NCBI GenBank assembly: GCA_950295325.1 | Contig: OX485804.1 | Coordinates: 20,088,001 to 20,152,000, forward strand | Reading direction: 5' to 3' | Origin: Polytrichum commune | Lineage: Eukaryota > Streptophyta > Polytrichopsida > Polytrichales > Polytrichaceae | Length of the DNA: 64,000 bases | Shown: positions 33,341 through 44,695 of the stretch, piece by piece | Layout: each line of letters starts with the position of its first letter | Numbering within the stretch: the stretch's first letter is position 1 | The notes under the pieces: model-generated | The model's input: the letters and a program-made list of their open reading frames with translations, nothing else | What the model was told of the DNA's origin: nothing | Database searches by the model: none | Program-made: the position numbers and the translations under genes

Positions 33341-34450
33341 TTAGGTACAGTGTCTCAATTCTATTTATGACTGCAATCTCAAAAATGACCCATTTAAATC
33401 CCCATGAAATTAAACCGTATGCCACAATGATCTTCTTGCTCATAAATTCTAGGCTTGTGTATAAATGACCTAATTTCAAATTTGCATCCCATGTATTTGT
33501 TGACTATCGGCATTTTTGATGTATATAACAGCATTTCTGGCCCTTCATTTACAACCCAAATTATTCATTGTCAAACCATAACTAGGTTATGAAGAGTCTT
33601 CATTTGTAGGGTTTCGATCAACAGTTTTTATATGTTTTTTGAAAAGTAGTACGTTTGTCTACAATGTTGAGTACGGATATAGCCAAGGTTGTGAGATGGA
33701 TTTTTTTGTGGAGTAAAAGGGTGGTTACATTTAGATGAATAAAATGGAACATTTTGGCAAAAGCACAAAATCTATGTGTCAATTTGGGGTGTGACTTTGA
33801 ATTGTGTAACATGAAAGAAGTCCAAGGCTACATGTATGCTTTGATAAGATAAACAACGGCTTCACATATAAAATGATAAGTGAATAAGTGGCCCTACATT
33901 TCTATTTGCACTCTACATGCAGCCACATATCCCACAAACTAAGGGGGAAGTTGGACGTATTATAATTGATCAAGCCCATTGAAGTTGGCTACACAAGACA
34001 ATTTGCACCAACCCTTTAAACCTAGACTAGTAGAGGCCTCCAAGTTCAACTACTTTGCAAATGTATGAGTGTATCAACATGCACATATCATATTATTCAC
34101 AGTAGCCAGTGAGATCCATTCTTAGCGCCCCTGTCAAAGCCAACAATGATGTCTAGTAAGGTTCATTTCATGCGGACAACATGGAGGTACCTTGGATCCA
34201 AAACATTGGATGGACCCATCATAATCAATGTCATTGCCATTCACATATATTGTAAGAGATGGTGAACCCATGTGAACAACATGGCTACATGTTGAAAGGA
34301 CATATGCACAATAACAGTGGGCAAATCAATTGGCAAGAAAACATTAACATACACCAAATTCCCATGTGTGTTGTGTACAACATGTGAGACATTATTGCTA
34401 CCCTCATCCACCATAAATGGACAACCATCTTGCATGAGGTCAAAGTTCCA
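33341..34450. other. Gene-free stretch
   Basis: AT-rich, with no ORF of recognisable type and no terminal repeats. Confidence 0.35.
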
Positions 34451-34692
34451 TGGTCAATAGAAACGAAATGAAAGAGGCATGACAAACAACAAGGTTAGAA
34501 TAAGGCGACAATGCTAGTCCAAAGAAGGATAAAAATTATCTTATATTATTTGTATGAACCAAAGAAAAGAAAAGAGCAATAAAAGGCAAAGCAAGAAGAG
34601 CATGAGACCATATCACTCCGAGCATTGTTCATATGCCTTTTGTGTATGTGTATATGCTTATGCAATCTCATCTCTAGCCTTATTGACTTCCA
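34451..34692 (+). mobile_element. 5' LTR of a chimeric LTR element
   Basis: About 242 bp, beginning TGGTCAATAGAAAC and ending GACTTCCA. It matches the sequence at 36638-36759 plus 37739-37857 along its whole length (GAGGCATGA, TTATATTATTTGTATGAACC, AGAGCAATAAAAGGCAAA, TGCCTTTTGTGTATGTGTA). No 5-bp target duplication is found outside the pair. Confidence 0.75.
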
Positions 34693-35159
34693 AATTTTAC
34701 AAATACTAGACAATATCCTTGCATCATGAGGACCCCATAGTTGGTTTGGCATGATCTGACAATTTGGTGGTCAGCAAAGAAAGTGTTCTCCGACTCGGAT
34801 TACTGCCAAGCCAATTGCATCCAACATGAATTGGTGGGTGTAGAATTGGTGGCTGAGTGCGATAAGCTACCGGTCGAAGAGTTGGGAACCATGAGGGAGG
34901 TCCCAAACGTGGGAGCAACGCTATGAAGTGGGAGCAAGAATTGCGTTACATGAAAATTTCCAAACAGGATCATAGAAACTATCCCTAGTGAGTTTGAGCA
35001 TTGGTGATGGATAGAAGCATTGTCTAGTTCCATCCCGCTCAGTGATGTTAAGACATGCCATGGTATCAACAACTTCGTTTAAACTGTCCATGAAAGATGT
35101 GGAAGTTTACACCATGAGAATATCAAAGTTGGATGGTATTGACTTTACTATGGTCGCGG

Positions 35160-35570
35160 ATGGTTCGGATTTAATTCTAACATAGTACTGAGATTTGATT
35201 GATGTGTTCAGTGAAAAATTGTCTAACGAGTTACTAGATCACGGAATCTCTTATACGAAGGTTGAATTTAAAGAAGGCCAAGAACCACGGAATATAGGAT
35301 TACGACCTATGCCTCCAGTGGAGTTAGAAGAACTTCGAGGGTACCTAGAAGAGAATTTAGGAAAAGGATGCATTTGAAGATCCAAATCTTCAGTTTCAAC
35401 CCCCATTATCTATGCACAGAAGAAGGATGGGTTGATTCGGGAGTGTTTGACTACCAAAACCTTAATAAAGTTACCATCCATAATCAATGCCCGCTACCGC
35501 TCATTCCCAAACTCACGGATCGATTGGTGGGAGCAAACCTCTTCACCAAATTAGATATTCAACAGTTTCG
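35160..35570 (+). pseudogene. Ty3/gypsy reverse-transcriptase N-terminal fragment
   Basis: Reads, with frameshifts and a stop, DLIDVFSEKLSNELLDHGIS, KVEFKEGQEPRNIGLRPMPP, VELEELRGYLEENLGKGCI, then DYQNLNKVTIHNQCPLPLIP and LTDRLVGANLFTKLDIQQ. This is the start of a Ty3/gypsy RT (the conserved R.P.PP / Y..LN..T....YPLP / L..A..F.K.D pattern). It stops at about 35565, just before the YxDD region, where copia sequence takes over in the same orientation. It lies between the two LTRs of the element. Confidence 0.85.
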
Positions 35571-35571
35571 G

Positions 35572-36643
35572 ATCATTCATTGGACATCAAAAAAATGGAT
35601 GACTATTTGTTGGTGGCAATCATCTACGTGGACAATTTGATTATATTGGCAAGTAATATTACCAATTTGAAGCAGCTCAAATCAAAGCTCAAAAATGATT
35701 TGAAGATAAGCGATCGTGGAGAGTTGCATTATTGCCTAGGTTTGGAATTTGAGAGAAATAGAGAAGTAGGTATCATTACCATGAACCAAAAAAATGACAG
35801 CAAGGAGGTTCTAAAACATTTCAACATGAAATAATGCAAACCAATTGAACTTCATTTGATGCAAATTCCAAGTTGTTAAAACTTTCAAATGAGGAATTTG
35901 AGAATGTACAAAGGAAAACCAAAGGTATTCCATACAAGGTTGGGATAAGATCTCTCATGTATGCAATGGTGGGTATGGACATTGATCTTGCATTTGCGGT
36001 GAATGCAGTGAGCCAATTCATGTCAAAGACCAGTCCACCACATTCGCTGGCCGTGAAACTCATCATGAGGTATTTGAAGGACAATTTTGGATTTACAATT
36101 ATAGATGGGAGGCAAGGATATTGCATTGAGAGTATTTTGCAATGCAGATTGGGCAGGAGATGCAAACAACCGGCGATCCACCACAGGGTACGTATTTCTT
36201 ATTGGCATTGGAATCATTTCGTGGAAATACAAGAAATAACCAAGCATTGCATTGTCTACAACAAAGGAGGAGTACATGGGTACTAGCCATTGTATGAAGT
36301 AAACGTTTTGGCTTAGACAACTTTTGGTTGATGTGGGATACGTATAAAAATGACCGGCATCTATCATGTGCGACAATTAATGATGCATACACTTGCAAAG
36401 ACTCTCATACATCATTTTCACACCAAACATATTGACATACACTATGATTTTATTATAAAGATTCTAGAAAATCAAGAGATATTTTTGAAGTATTGTCCAA
36501 TGGAGCATATGATAAAGGGCATGCTAACCAAACCACTTGCAAATGATACTCATCACACATGAACAAAGGCAATGGGTTTAGAAACCTTTGAATACTTGTA
36601 AAGTGAAAGTGTAGAAGGTAGTGCATTGGATTGCTCGTAGTCA
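35572..36643 (+). pseudogene. Ty1/copia RT C-terminal and RNase H fragment
   Basis: Reads KKMDDYLLVAIIYVDNLIIL (the usual YVDD is changed to YVDN), GELHYCLGLEFERN, SKEVLKHFNMK, then SLMYAMVGMDIDLAFAVNAV and QFMSKTSPPHSLAVKLIMRY (RT thumb). RNase H follows: CNADWAGDANNRRSTTGYVF, STTKEEYMGTSHCMK, LRQLLVDVGY, TKHIDIHYDFI and LTKPLAND. It ends SESVEGSALDCS near 36640. Stops and frameshifts lie between segments. The gag, protease and integrase regions are absent. The 3' LTR begins at once. Confidence 0.9.
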
Positions 36644-37857
36644 ATAGAAATGTAATGGAAGAGGCATGAGAAACAATAAGATTAGAATAAGGCCATAATG
36701 TTAATTCAAAGAGGGAGAAAAGTTATCCTATATTATTTGTATGAACCAAAGAAAAGAAATGTCGCGCACCTCTCCATGAGGAGTGCCCAAAACACCATGG
36801 GCACAAGGGGGACCCCAAAGTAACACCCGGGATTTGTGGCACCATTGGTGAGAGGGCCCAAGTGATTCTAGTGTGGGTGAGGCCCTGGATGTTGGGAACG
36901 CCTCCCACCCACGGAGACTAGAATACACGAGGGTCAGGCCATCAATTATGAGTAGTTTATGGCGTGTGGATTCTAAATTGCTCAAAAACACCTCAATCGA
37001 AGGTATGAGCTAGGAGATATGGCAATTTGAGTGGGGCGTTGTTCTTGGACATCACCATGTTGCAGCAGTGGCGTGGGAGTGGCTCCCAGGACTGCCAAGG
37101 TTTGAAAAGGCATAACTTCCTCAGTACTTGCCCGAATGGGACAAGTGAGGAAACTATCGGCATCTACGTGAAGCATTGATAACAATGGAGTGGTTGTTTG
37201 TTACCATCATACATCATACAAGGAGGTTATGGTGGTTTGAAGTTGTTGGGGGCTTCTAGCCCCAACGGCAAAGGGAATATGTCTACTTGGCCTCAACTCT
37301 AGGTAGAGAGACATAAGATTTCTTGACGGTGGGGTAGGGGCCCTGCCAAAAGTCCTAGAGGCTTATATGGGTGAGGTGGTGTGGCCGAACTCACCCGAGG
37401 CCGAACGGCAAGGCCTCCATGGGCTTTGGCCCAATGTGAGGGCATAGTTGCCTAGTATGGTTCGGGTTGTTGTAGTGTTGCTCCGGCAATACAATGATTA
37501 ACATAATATTGAACTTTCATGGATGGAAGTCCACATCTAAGAATTGGTTATTGATTAAGGGTGAGTCCCGAAAGCAAAGTAGGATGGTTGGTTCCCCTCC
37601 TATGAATTATAAGGTCTGCGGTATGAGGAGCTAATCATTAGCATGGCCGAATGCGAAGAGTTAGCGTTCGTGACCCTTGCTAGAATTGAAAAATGACCAA
37701 ATTAGTTAAGGGGAGCTAGCAAGGGTTGCGATAAGAAATGAGCAATAAAAGGCAAAACAAAGAGAGCAGGAGACCATCTCACTCTAAGCATTGTTTACAT
37801 GCCTTTGTGTATGTGTACATGTTTGTAGAATCTCATATCTTGTCCTATTGACTTCCA
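36638..37857 (+). mobile_element. 3' LTR of the chimeric element, split by a solo LTR
   Basis: The two outer parts (36638-36759 and 37739-37857) together equal the 242-bp 5' LTR. Between them sits the nested solo LTR 36760-37733 with its duplicated AGAAA. The first base pair of the LTR has mutated (TAG in place of TGG). Confidence 0.75.
36760..37733. mobile_element. Solo LTR (974 bp) with 5-bp target duplication
   Basis: Begins TGTCGCGCACC and ends GGGTTGCGATA, so the ends are inverted (TGTCGC / GCGATA). AGAAA is duplicated at 36755-36759 and 37734-37738, and the uninterrupted target is visible in the partner LTR near 34565. It has no coding capacity. TGTCGCG...CGCGACA-type ends are common in Ty3/gypsy LTRs, so that superfamily is likely. 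Confidence 0.8.
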
Positions 37858-37869
37858 ATGCATACATTG

Positions 37870-38521
37870 TTGGGGATGCATGGATGTTTGGCATTGGACC
37901 ACCCTTACACCAATGTTTAGCCCTTACACCCAACGCCCTTTGTGGAGATGACATTCCAATTGAAAACATGTTTTTATGCAAGCCTAGTACAAAACAATTG
38001 ATACAACACAAACAATCTAGAAGGGCTTAAATGTCTCCACTATTGTCATAAATTTATCCATTGGGGGCGCCTTTGTTGTGACGGCGATTCCCGACCACCT
38101 TGGTACATTTGGCATTCTCCTTTGGCACTTCCAAGCAGTGCATGCCAAGTTGATCCCACAAAGTATGTGAAACCCCTAAATTGCTTGCAAATACAAGCTA
38201 GCATTAGGAATTTGTCTTTGGTTATTGATTTCATAGGTGATGGACTTCACAATAGCGAGAGGTGGAAGAACAAACCAAACAATGCAAATGATGCTAATCA
38301 CACCGAGTGCCTCACCACAACACTCCACATGGACCCTTTGCCGAAACCATGTATGTTGCAAGAAATGGATGTTTGAAGTACAATGGTTTGTCAATGTTGG
38401 CAAAGGACTATGGCTTGATTAGGGTGGATGCCATGCACCCACTTTATCACCATCCCTTGAATCCCAACAAACATAGCATAGTTATCATTTTGTGCCCATA
38501 TGCACAAATCAAATGGGACGC

Positions 38522-38557
<36 letters not shown>

Positions 38558-38855
38558 GCTTTGCTCTAGAATTTGCCTTTGAATTAAAAAGTAATATTAC
38601 TGACAATCTAATATGAACATTCCAATAGGGCTGAGACACCTAAGGGAATCAACACCATAGTCAGATGGTTGAAACTAACCATGGGTTAAGTTACCATGGT
38701 AAAAATAGTTACCATACTCCACGTTTTAGGGTATCCGTGACCTAAAACAACCTCTTTGCTTGACTACACCAATACTTAAGCCTCTATTTCTCCCATGTGA
38801 AAACTCTTTTACATGTGTGAAGGACGTGAATGTGAGAGCAAGGTTGGAGGGAAGG
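37870..38855. other. Gene-free stretch with (TC)n microsatellite
   Basis: A (TC) run at 38526-38555. Short ORFs at 38122-38376 and 38307-38582 have no recognisable family. No terminal repeats are seen. Confidence 0.35.
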
Positions 38856-38859
38856 TGAA

Positions 38860-40755
38860 AAAACTGACATTGGGTGAATTAGAGATTGTCACTATCAAGT
38901 TACACAACATGGCAAAAGAGCAGGTTTGTATACTCATTGATTTGTAATGAGTATTGTCTTTGCAAAGCATCAATGGACTTGATAGGTGAGGTTAATGTGT
39001 GACATGGATAGCAACTGAGCTTAGCTGAAGACACGTGACACACGCCTTTCTAACACACATTTTGTTTGTTTGGGTTGGCACGGGTGCAGGTGAGGCTAGC
39101 TCTTCACATTTTCTACACCACACAATAGTACATTGTTCAAGTTTGAATACTCTTTCACCTTATTATATGATAAGCATGAAAGTAGTGTTATTGCTTTGAA
39201 ATAGTATTTTGATTAGCACACAACCACTACAAAGTAGTTGAGACAGTATTGATAAATATGTACAAGTTTACATATGATATACTCAACCTAGTACTTGATG
39301 ATGATATTGGTGACATTGGTAACATTAGTTACAATGGCTTCCAAACACAATACATTGCATAGTTAGACTTTGTTATGAACTTAGGTTATGGACTAAGCTT
39401 ATGTATACAAGTCATGTAATGAGTACACCAAATCTCTACATTCTGACTACTCATACCACACAGATAGAGTTTTTAGTTAACTCTTGAAAAATCAAGCCAT
39501 TCCATATTGTACAAAGCCTAGTACTACAAGCATAATGATAGACACTATGACTCGAAAGGAAATAGATTTGTGTTGTGGAAAATCCCACCCACCCACCCTT
39601 GCTTTATTTTGATGAAGAATAGAAAGGAAAGGGCCTCTGAAAAGAGGAAGATCAAGCTTTGAAAAAAGCTTTGAAAAAGACAACTCTCTCTCATAATGTC
39701 ATGTTACATAAAAATTCAAGTTTAAACTTTAACATTAATAGACCTAGCAAAGGTCTCTTATGTAAAACAAATGATATAAACTCTGATAATACTATATCTA
39801 CACACATGGAAAGAAGTCATACTTACCATGGAATGGATGTAACGGAGATACAGATGAATGAAGTAAAAACAGGGTTACGAGAACTTACCATACGTAAGTA
39901 CTACAATATAAGCCCTTAACCCTAAAAAATACCTTTTTTTTACCATTCACGCAAGTGAGAGGTGCAGCGAGCTCTAGGTATACACATTAGGGTAATAGAT
40001 ACATGCTTGAAGTAAGAGTAACTAGGGGTCATCACCAAGAGGAGTTTTCTACTTGGAGTAACCAAATCATGGCAAAAGAAGAGGTTTGAACACCCATATG
40101 TTGTTTTACAATGAGTGTTGGAGGTTGAAATATATTGGTGCATTTGAAATGAACTAAGTGTGTGTGACATGGATAACAATTGGAACCTGCTGTTATTTAC
40201 CTCGTGTACGTAACTAATCCTCAATTGTTTGTTGGTTGGTTGCATGGGCACAAGTGAGGCAGGCCCTTCACACAATCAATGTAGTGATGTATTGTGATTA
40301 TGACATTTTATGCACATATATTGGTTGAGGTTACTAGGTACGTCTTCTTAGTAAGTACAACATACATGTGGTGTTATAGTTAGATGTACTTGATAAGGAG
40401 GCAAGAAGGTTGGCAATTAGCTTACAAAGCATGGGATAGTTAAAATCATACATGGGGAGATGAATACCATATGATAGAAAAAATCCAAATAAGGTATGTA
40501 TGCTTGCAAGGCAAACTAGGTATGCAAAGTGTATATGTGTAGTACAACACATACTATGAGACATTAGGCAAATGACTATGTTATGCAATGTGGTACTATA
40601 CTATCAAATAGGAAAAGGCAAGAAACATATATAGAGAGAGTCTTGAGGATGTTCCCACCCACCCACCCACCCTTGTATTGCAAAGAGGAAGAAATTGAAG
40701 GATTTGGCCTCTGAAAAGAGGAAGTTCAAACTTTGTACAAGTTTTGAAAAATCAT
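38860..40755. repeat. Diverged direct duplication, about 1.1 kb spacing
   Basis: 38900-39130 parallels 40065-40310 (CATGGCAAAAGARGAGGTTT, AATGAGTRTTG, TGTGACATGGATARCAA, TTGTTTGTTKGGTTG, GGCAC-type text and GTGAGGC). 39576-39680 parallels 40645-40750 (CCCACCCACCCACCCTTG, GGCCTCTGAAAAGAGGAAG, TTTGAAAAA). The arms differ a good deal, so the event is old. Nothing coding. An (AT) run lies at 40754-40777. Confidence 0.5.
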
Positions 40756-41419
40756 ATATATATATATATATATATATGTTTTTTACTTGCAAAAAACCAT
40801 AACCAATCCAAATATGTTCCATTTATGATGAAATTTGGATATGTTCAATATAAAGTATCCTATTGATGTAGGATTTTACTTTAGAATATGTACTTCTGCA
40901 AGTAAGCAAAAAATACTCGTATACAATACTTTGACTTTTTGAGAATATGTTGTATTCAAGTAAAAATTGACATATTCTCAAAATATTGACTTTTTTGGTT
41001 ACTTCCATTCTGTCATGGGATCCTATAATACACTTTCGATATACCCAAACTTTATGGGATGTGTGAATCCATTTGAGTACTAGAATGATATGTTGTTAAG
41101 ATATAATAAAATTTTCAAAAATATATTTTGTGATTATATATATATGTTGGATAGTGAAAGTAAAATCAAAACAACTACTATATTTTATCATAGTCAACTC
41201 TACATATCCTATTGTAGAATTCTATGATAGAATTCAACATATTATTAGGCAACTTAAGTATTGTAAATTGCAGCTCAAGTAGTACAAAGTAATGCAATGA
41301 AATGAAACAGTTGTTGAAGGGTGTATTTAAAGAAGATTCTATAGTAGTTTTCTAAATTCATGTAGTACGGTGGCTTTCTCGAGGTAATGTCATGACCTGC
41401 TTACTACAGTGCATGCGGA

Positions 41420-42311
41420 CATTATTAGAATTATTCAAAGATGAAGAGCCGCATTGGTATGAGATCATGTGCTCTTTTGAATTCCATTTACTTTAACTTG
41501 CTTGCAGATGTTTTACAAGAGTTGAATAAATTAAACATTAAATTTCAATATGATATAGTTGATATCACAATTGTTAGCGCAACCATCGATTTCACTATTT
41601 CAATTTTATCACGTCATTTTTAATATGGGAATGGACCTATCTTTGGCCGTACAAGCAAGAAATTGGGAGAATTCTTGAGGGGATCTGTATGAAATCTTCA
41701 GTTGAGTTATGAAAACAATACATGAGATCGTATTATTCATGCATTGGCAACTAATGGGCCCAATGAACTACAATAATGCATATTATTGGGTGCATCTTAT
41801 GTGCAAAAATATTTTCATGCTTTGAATGATTATTTGCCAAACCTTCCGGTATTCAATGCAACCAAATATTTCAGCCCTCGTAATTATCCAAGCGATGATA
41901 GTGACTGAAACACTAATACGGAATTAGGACTCAAGAGGATATTGTTGAAGTTTCAATGCACTAAAGAAGAAAGTGACATGTGTAAAGGAGAACCCCTAGA
42001 ATTTACAGAAACACTTCAACATGAGTGTGAGAACAAAACGATATTAGAGGCTTGATGCATATGTGGTAGCAATTTGGAATGGCACACAAATTGGCCTAAA
42101 CTTATGCAACTTTGGCAGAAAATTATACTCATTTCATTGAGTATAGGATTTTCCAAACAACATGCAATCAAAAGCCACTTGCGCAATAGGTTACTCGAAG
42201 ACCCTTGATGCTCCTATGCATGTCTCTATTTGTGGGCTTGAAGTGGATGCAATGGACCGGGCTACCGTCTTCAACATTTGGGAAAACCTGCGAGACCGAA
42301 AGATACTTATG
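41420..42311 (+). pseudogene. hAT-superfamily transposase pseudogene
   Basis: Reading across stops and frameshifts gives LLADVLQELNKLNIKFQYDI VDITIVSATIDF, ASYVQKYFHALNDYLPNLPV FNATKYFSPRNYPSDDSD, then LKRILLKFQCTKEESDMCKG and CGSNLEWHTNWPKLMQLWQK. The C-terminal part is GFSKQHAIKSHLRNRLLE and SICGLEVDAMDRATVFNIWE. The late GFSKQ..IKSHLRNRL segment corresponds to the hAT dimerisation region (with the preceding RG lost). At least six stops or shifts make it inactive. No terminal inverted repeats or 8-bp target duplication were found around it. Confidence 0.7.
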
Positions 42312-43178
42312 CTCAATTGACAGTTTTTTTGTTGTTGTTACAAGTTAAGTTTATATTTTGATTATTCAAAACATTAGTTTTCTAAAATATTGTGTGACCC
42401 GAAATTGAGATGACATCTTAAAATAAAATGTACATCATGTCAATTGACATTCATGATTGTTTTTGAAAACGTGACGTGACACTTTGGATTTGAAGTTCAA
42501 CGTCAAATGAAATTTGTCAATTATACACATTGGTCCTACTATAAGGTTCATTTATCAAGGGGATCTCGGGGGTGATGGTTAGTCCCCCTCACGCAACCTC
42601 CTTAAGATGAAAGGGGTGCCCGGTTGAATTCTACCCTTGATGGTTGACCCATCAACTTCATTTCGATGGTTCACTTTTGTTCTTGGCTTCAAGGTAGAAA
42701 TTTTGTGCACTTGGTGTTGGAAATTTCATCGAACCATCACATTTTGCAAGCTCTGCCCAGCCGGGTGGAGAGAGGGCCCAGAGTGAGGACAACCTTCTAG
42801 CCTTTAGATGCAACCATCCTAAACGGACGGCCGTGATGTAAGGTTGAGGTATCCGTAGTCAACTAGGTCCATTCAACTGTTCACTAGATTGTGTAATACC
42901 GACATAGGTGAGATCTATATTAGTTGGGCAAACAAAGTTAAATTTATGTGGTGGAGGCTTTTGATTGGTTACTCTCGTAAGAGTTTTGACAATTGTCGTA
43001 GTCAAGGAGTAGCATTGAGGTGAGTGGTTATGGGTTAACCTAAAAGTGGACTATGTGAAACCCTAAATTTTACGCTTTGAAATTTGTAACAATTTCCGTA
43101 TTCATGGTTTTTCAAATAAAAATATTTGCATTCTCCTTAGAATTTGTTTGTCTTCGCAAGAGAAAGGATTCCCCGCAA
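42312..43178. other. Gene-free stretch
   Basis: Non-coding. The segment 42550-42900 is less AT-rich than its surroundings and could be an LTR fragment, but no partner copy exists in the window. Confidence 0.3.
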
Positions 43179-43954
43179 CAATCTAGTAACCTTGTTGATT
43201 CGGCACTCGTTTATACAACACCCTCGATATTACAACACCTTTTTGCGAGACCAAACTTTTGAGTTCAAAACTCCCTCTTTTATACGAACTACGACACTTG
43301 ATAATGCAACATTTAGAATCTATGTTTTGTGAAATCAAAAGTGGTAGTTAATGCTAAGATTCCTTTCATCTATGTTATGTACACCTAAAGTACATCCATT
43401 TTCACTTGGGAACTACTTGGGAACTTCACTCATCGTTGGGAACTTAATGATAATTAGGGTTACTAGTGTAGAACGGGCATGGTTAGGCTCAATGTGGCCT
43501 CATGCCTAGTATGTTGCCTTGTACACATGCGATATAGCATCACCATTATCTTGGTATTAAACGTCATGCATCATTGTTGTCTAGTTTCTTATTAAATAAC
43601 TCTTCATGTTTTGGTGTTAATGAGATTATTAGTTTTCAAAAGTTAGATGGGAATTTAGATAAGATGGCAGTTGCTAACTCGGGTAGGCAACACCAAAGAT
43701 CTTTGGACTCCTATTTCAAGAGTTCATGAGAATATTTGTATGCGCTGGGAGCTATAAGTCATTAGTTCACACCATCTATATTGCTTAAACCCGTTGTATA
43801 CATTTCTAAGCTCATATTTACTCACGTTTTCAAATTCCCTCAACAACACACCAGTTGTCATATTAACGATAAGACGACAGGTGGGTAATACGACGCGTTA
43901 TTTTTTGTTTGGTGTGTTTCCCAAACATGTCATAATACTAAAGAGGGAGAACAG
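43179..43954 (+). mobile_element. pogo/Tigger-like (Tc1/mariner) element, copy 1
   Basis: About 776 bp, collinear with 49022-49786 along its whole length. Near the ends the TATACRAYACCCTCRATATTA- and AATACGACR-type motifs are repeated, as in pogo-type termini. TA follows the right end. A remnant frame before TGA at about 43727 reads SFQKLDGNLDKMAVANSGRQ followed by HQRSLDSYFKSS, similar in style to a Tigger transposase C-terminus. It retains too little for function. Confidence 0.65.
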
Positions 43955-44159
43955 TAGTATCACTCCTGCTACAACACAGAGGCAAACTCTGCTGTTATTT
44001 ATGGGTTACAGATGCCTCAACCTTTAACCTAGGTTTCCGGTGGACCCAGCTGAAAGAGGCAGAAGACGCCTAGTAGCTTTGCCGTGGCCCTCCAATCTGG
44101 CCTCTCCCCAATGAACGGCCAAGAACACACACCCAGCCTGTAGTAGGCTCGTGGCTAGG

Positions 44160-44695
44160 CTCCCCCGCGGACTTGGCCCACCCATGCCAACCCGACCTAA
44201 CCGAACCCGGCCCGGCCCGTTATGAGAGCACGGGGCCACTCCAGGGAGGGCACTTCAACGGGAGCCGACCCGCGACAAGAGCACACCCCTTGCGAACCCG
44301 GCCCGGCCCGACCCGCGCTGGAGGAAGGGGGGCGGGGCGCGGGTTCCTGACGTCGCGGCCGGGGCTGTCGCTACCGCTGCCTGCAACCAACCAGCGGAAT
44401 CTGAGAATCCCAGGCTAGGCGTGGTGCAGTCCGCCCATTCACTGAGAGGCACAGGAACACAATATATCACAAGCGAAGCCTATGAGGGTGTCTTTTCTGG
44501 AAGAGGAAGATGCACGAGTAGGCAATCTGTGATAAGCCAAAGGAGCGGCACCTCCCTCCTCCTCTCAGCGCCGTCCCGCAGCGGCCTTGAGCAGAGAGAG
44601 AGAGAGAGAGAGGGGTAGGGAGGAAGGTAAGATCTTGAGAACAGAGGAAAAGTAAGGAAGGGGATTGAGGGGGGGGAAGTGTTTGTTTGGGGGCG
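44160..44695 (+). promoter_or_regulatory. GC-rich promoter and 5' leader of the ELO elongase gene
   Basis: A sharp rise in GC content compared with the flanking AT-rich DNA. GAACCCGGCCCGGCCCG occurs twice (44203-44219 and 44294-44310). An (AG) run at 44593-44612 and purine-rich sequence lead to the ATG, a common plant 5' leader feature. No clear TATA box. The assignment is by position. Confidence 0.5.

Noticed and set aside
34446-37862. A target duplication around the chimeric element
   Set aside because: TTCCA precedes the 5' LTR and also occurs at the end of both LTRs, but the bases after the 3' LTR are ATGCA, so it is not a true flanking duplication.
38860-40755. A complete LTR retrotransposon with two LTRs
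   Set aside because: The arms are too diverged, no TG...CA ends or target duplication were found, and nothing coding lies between them.
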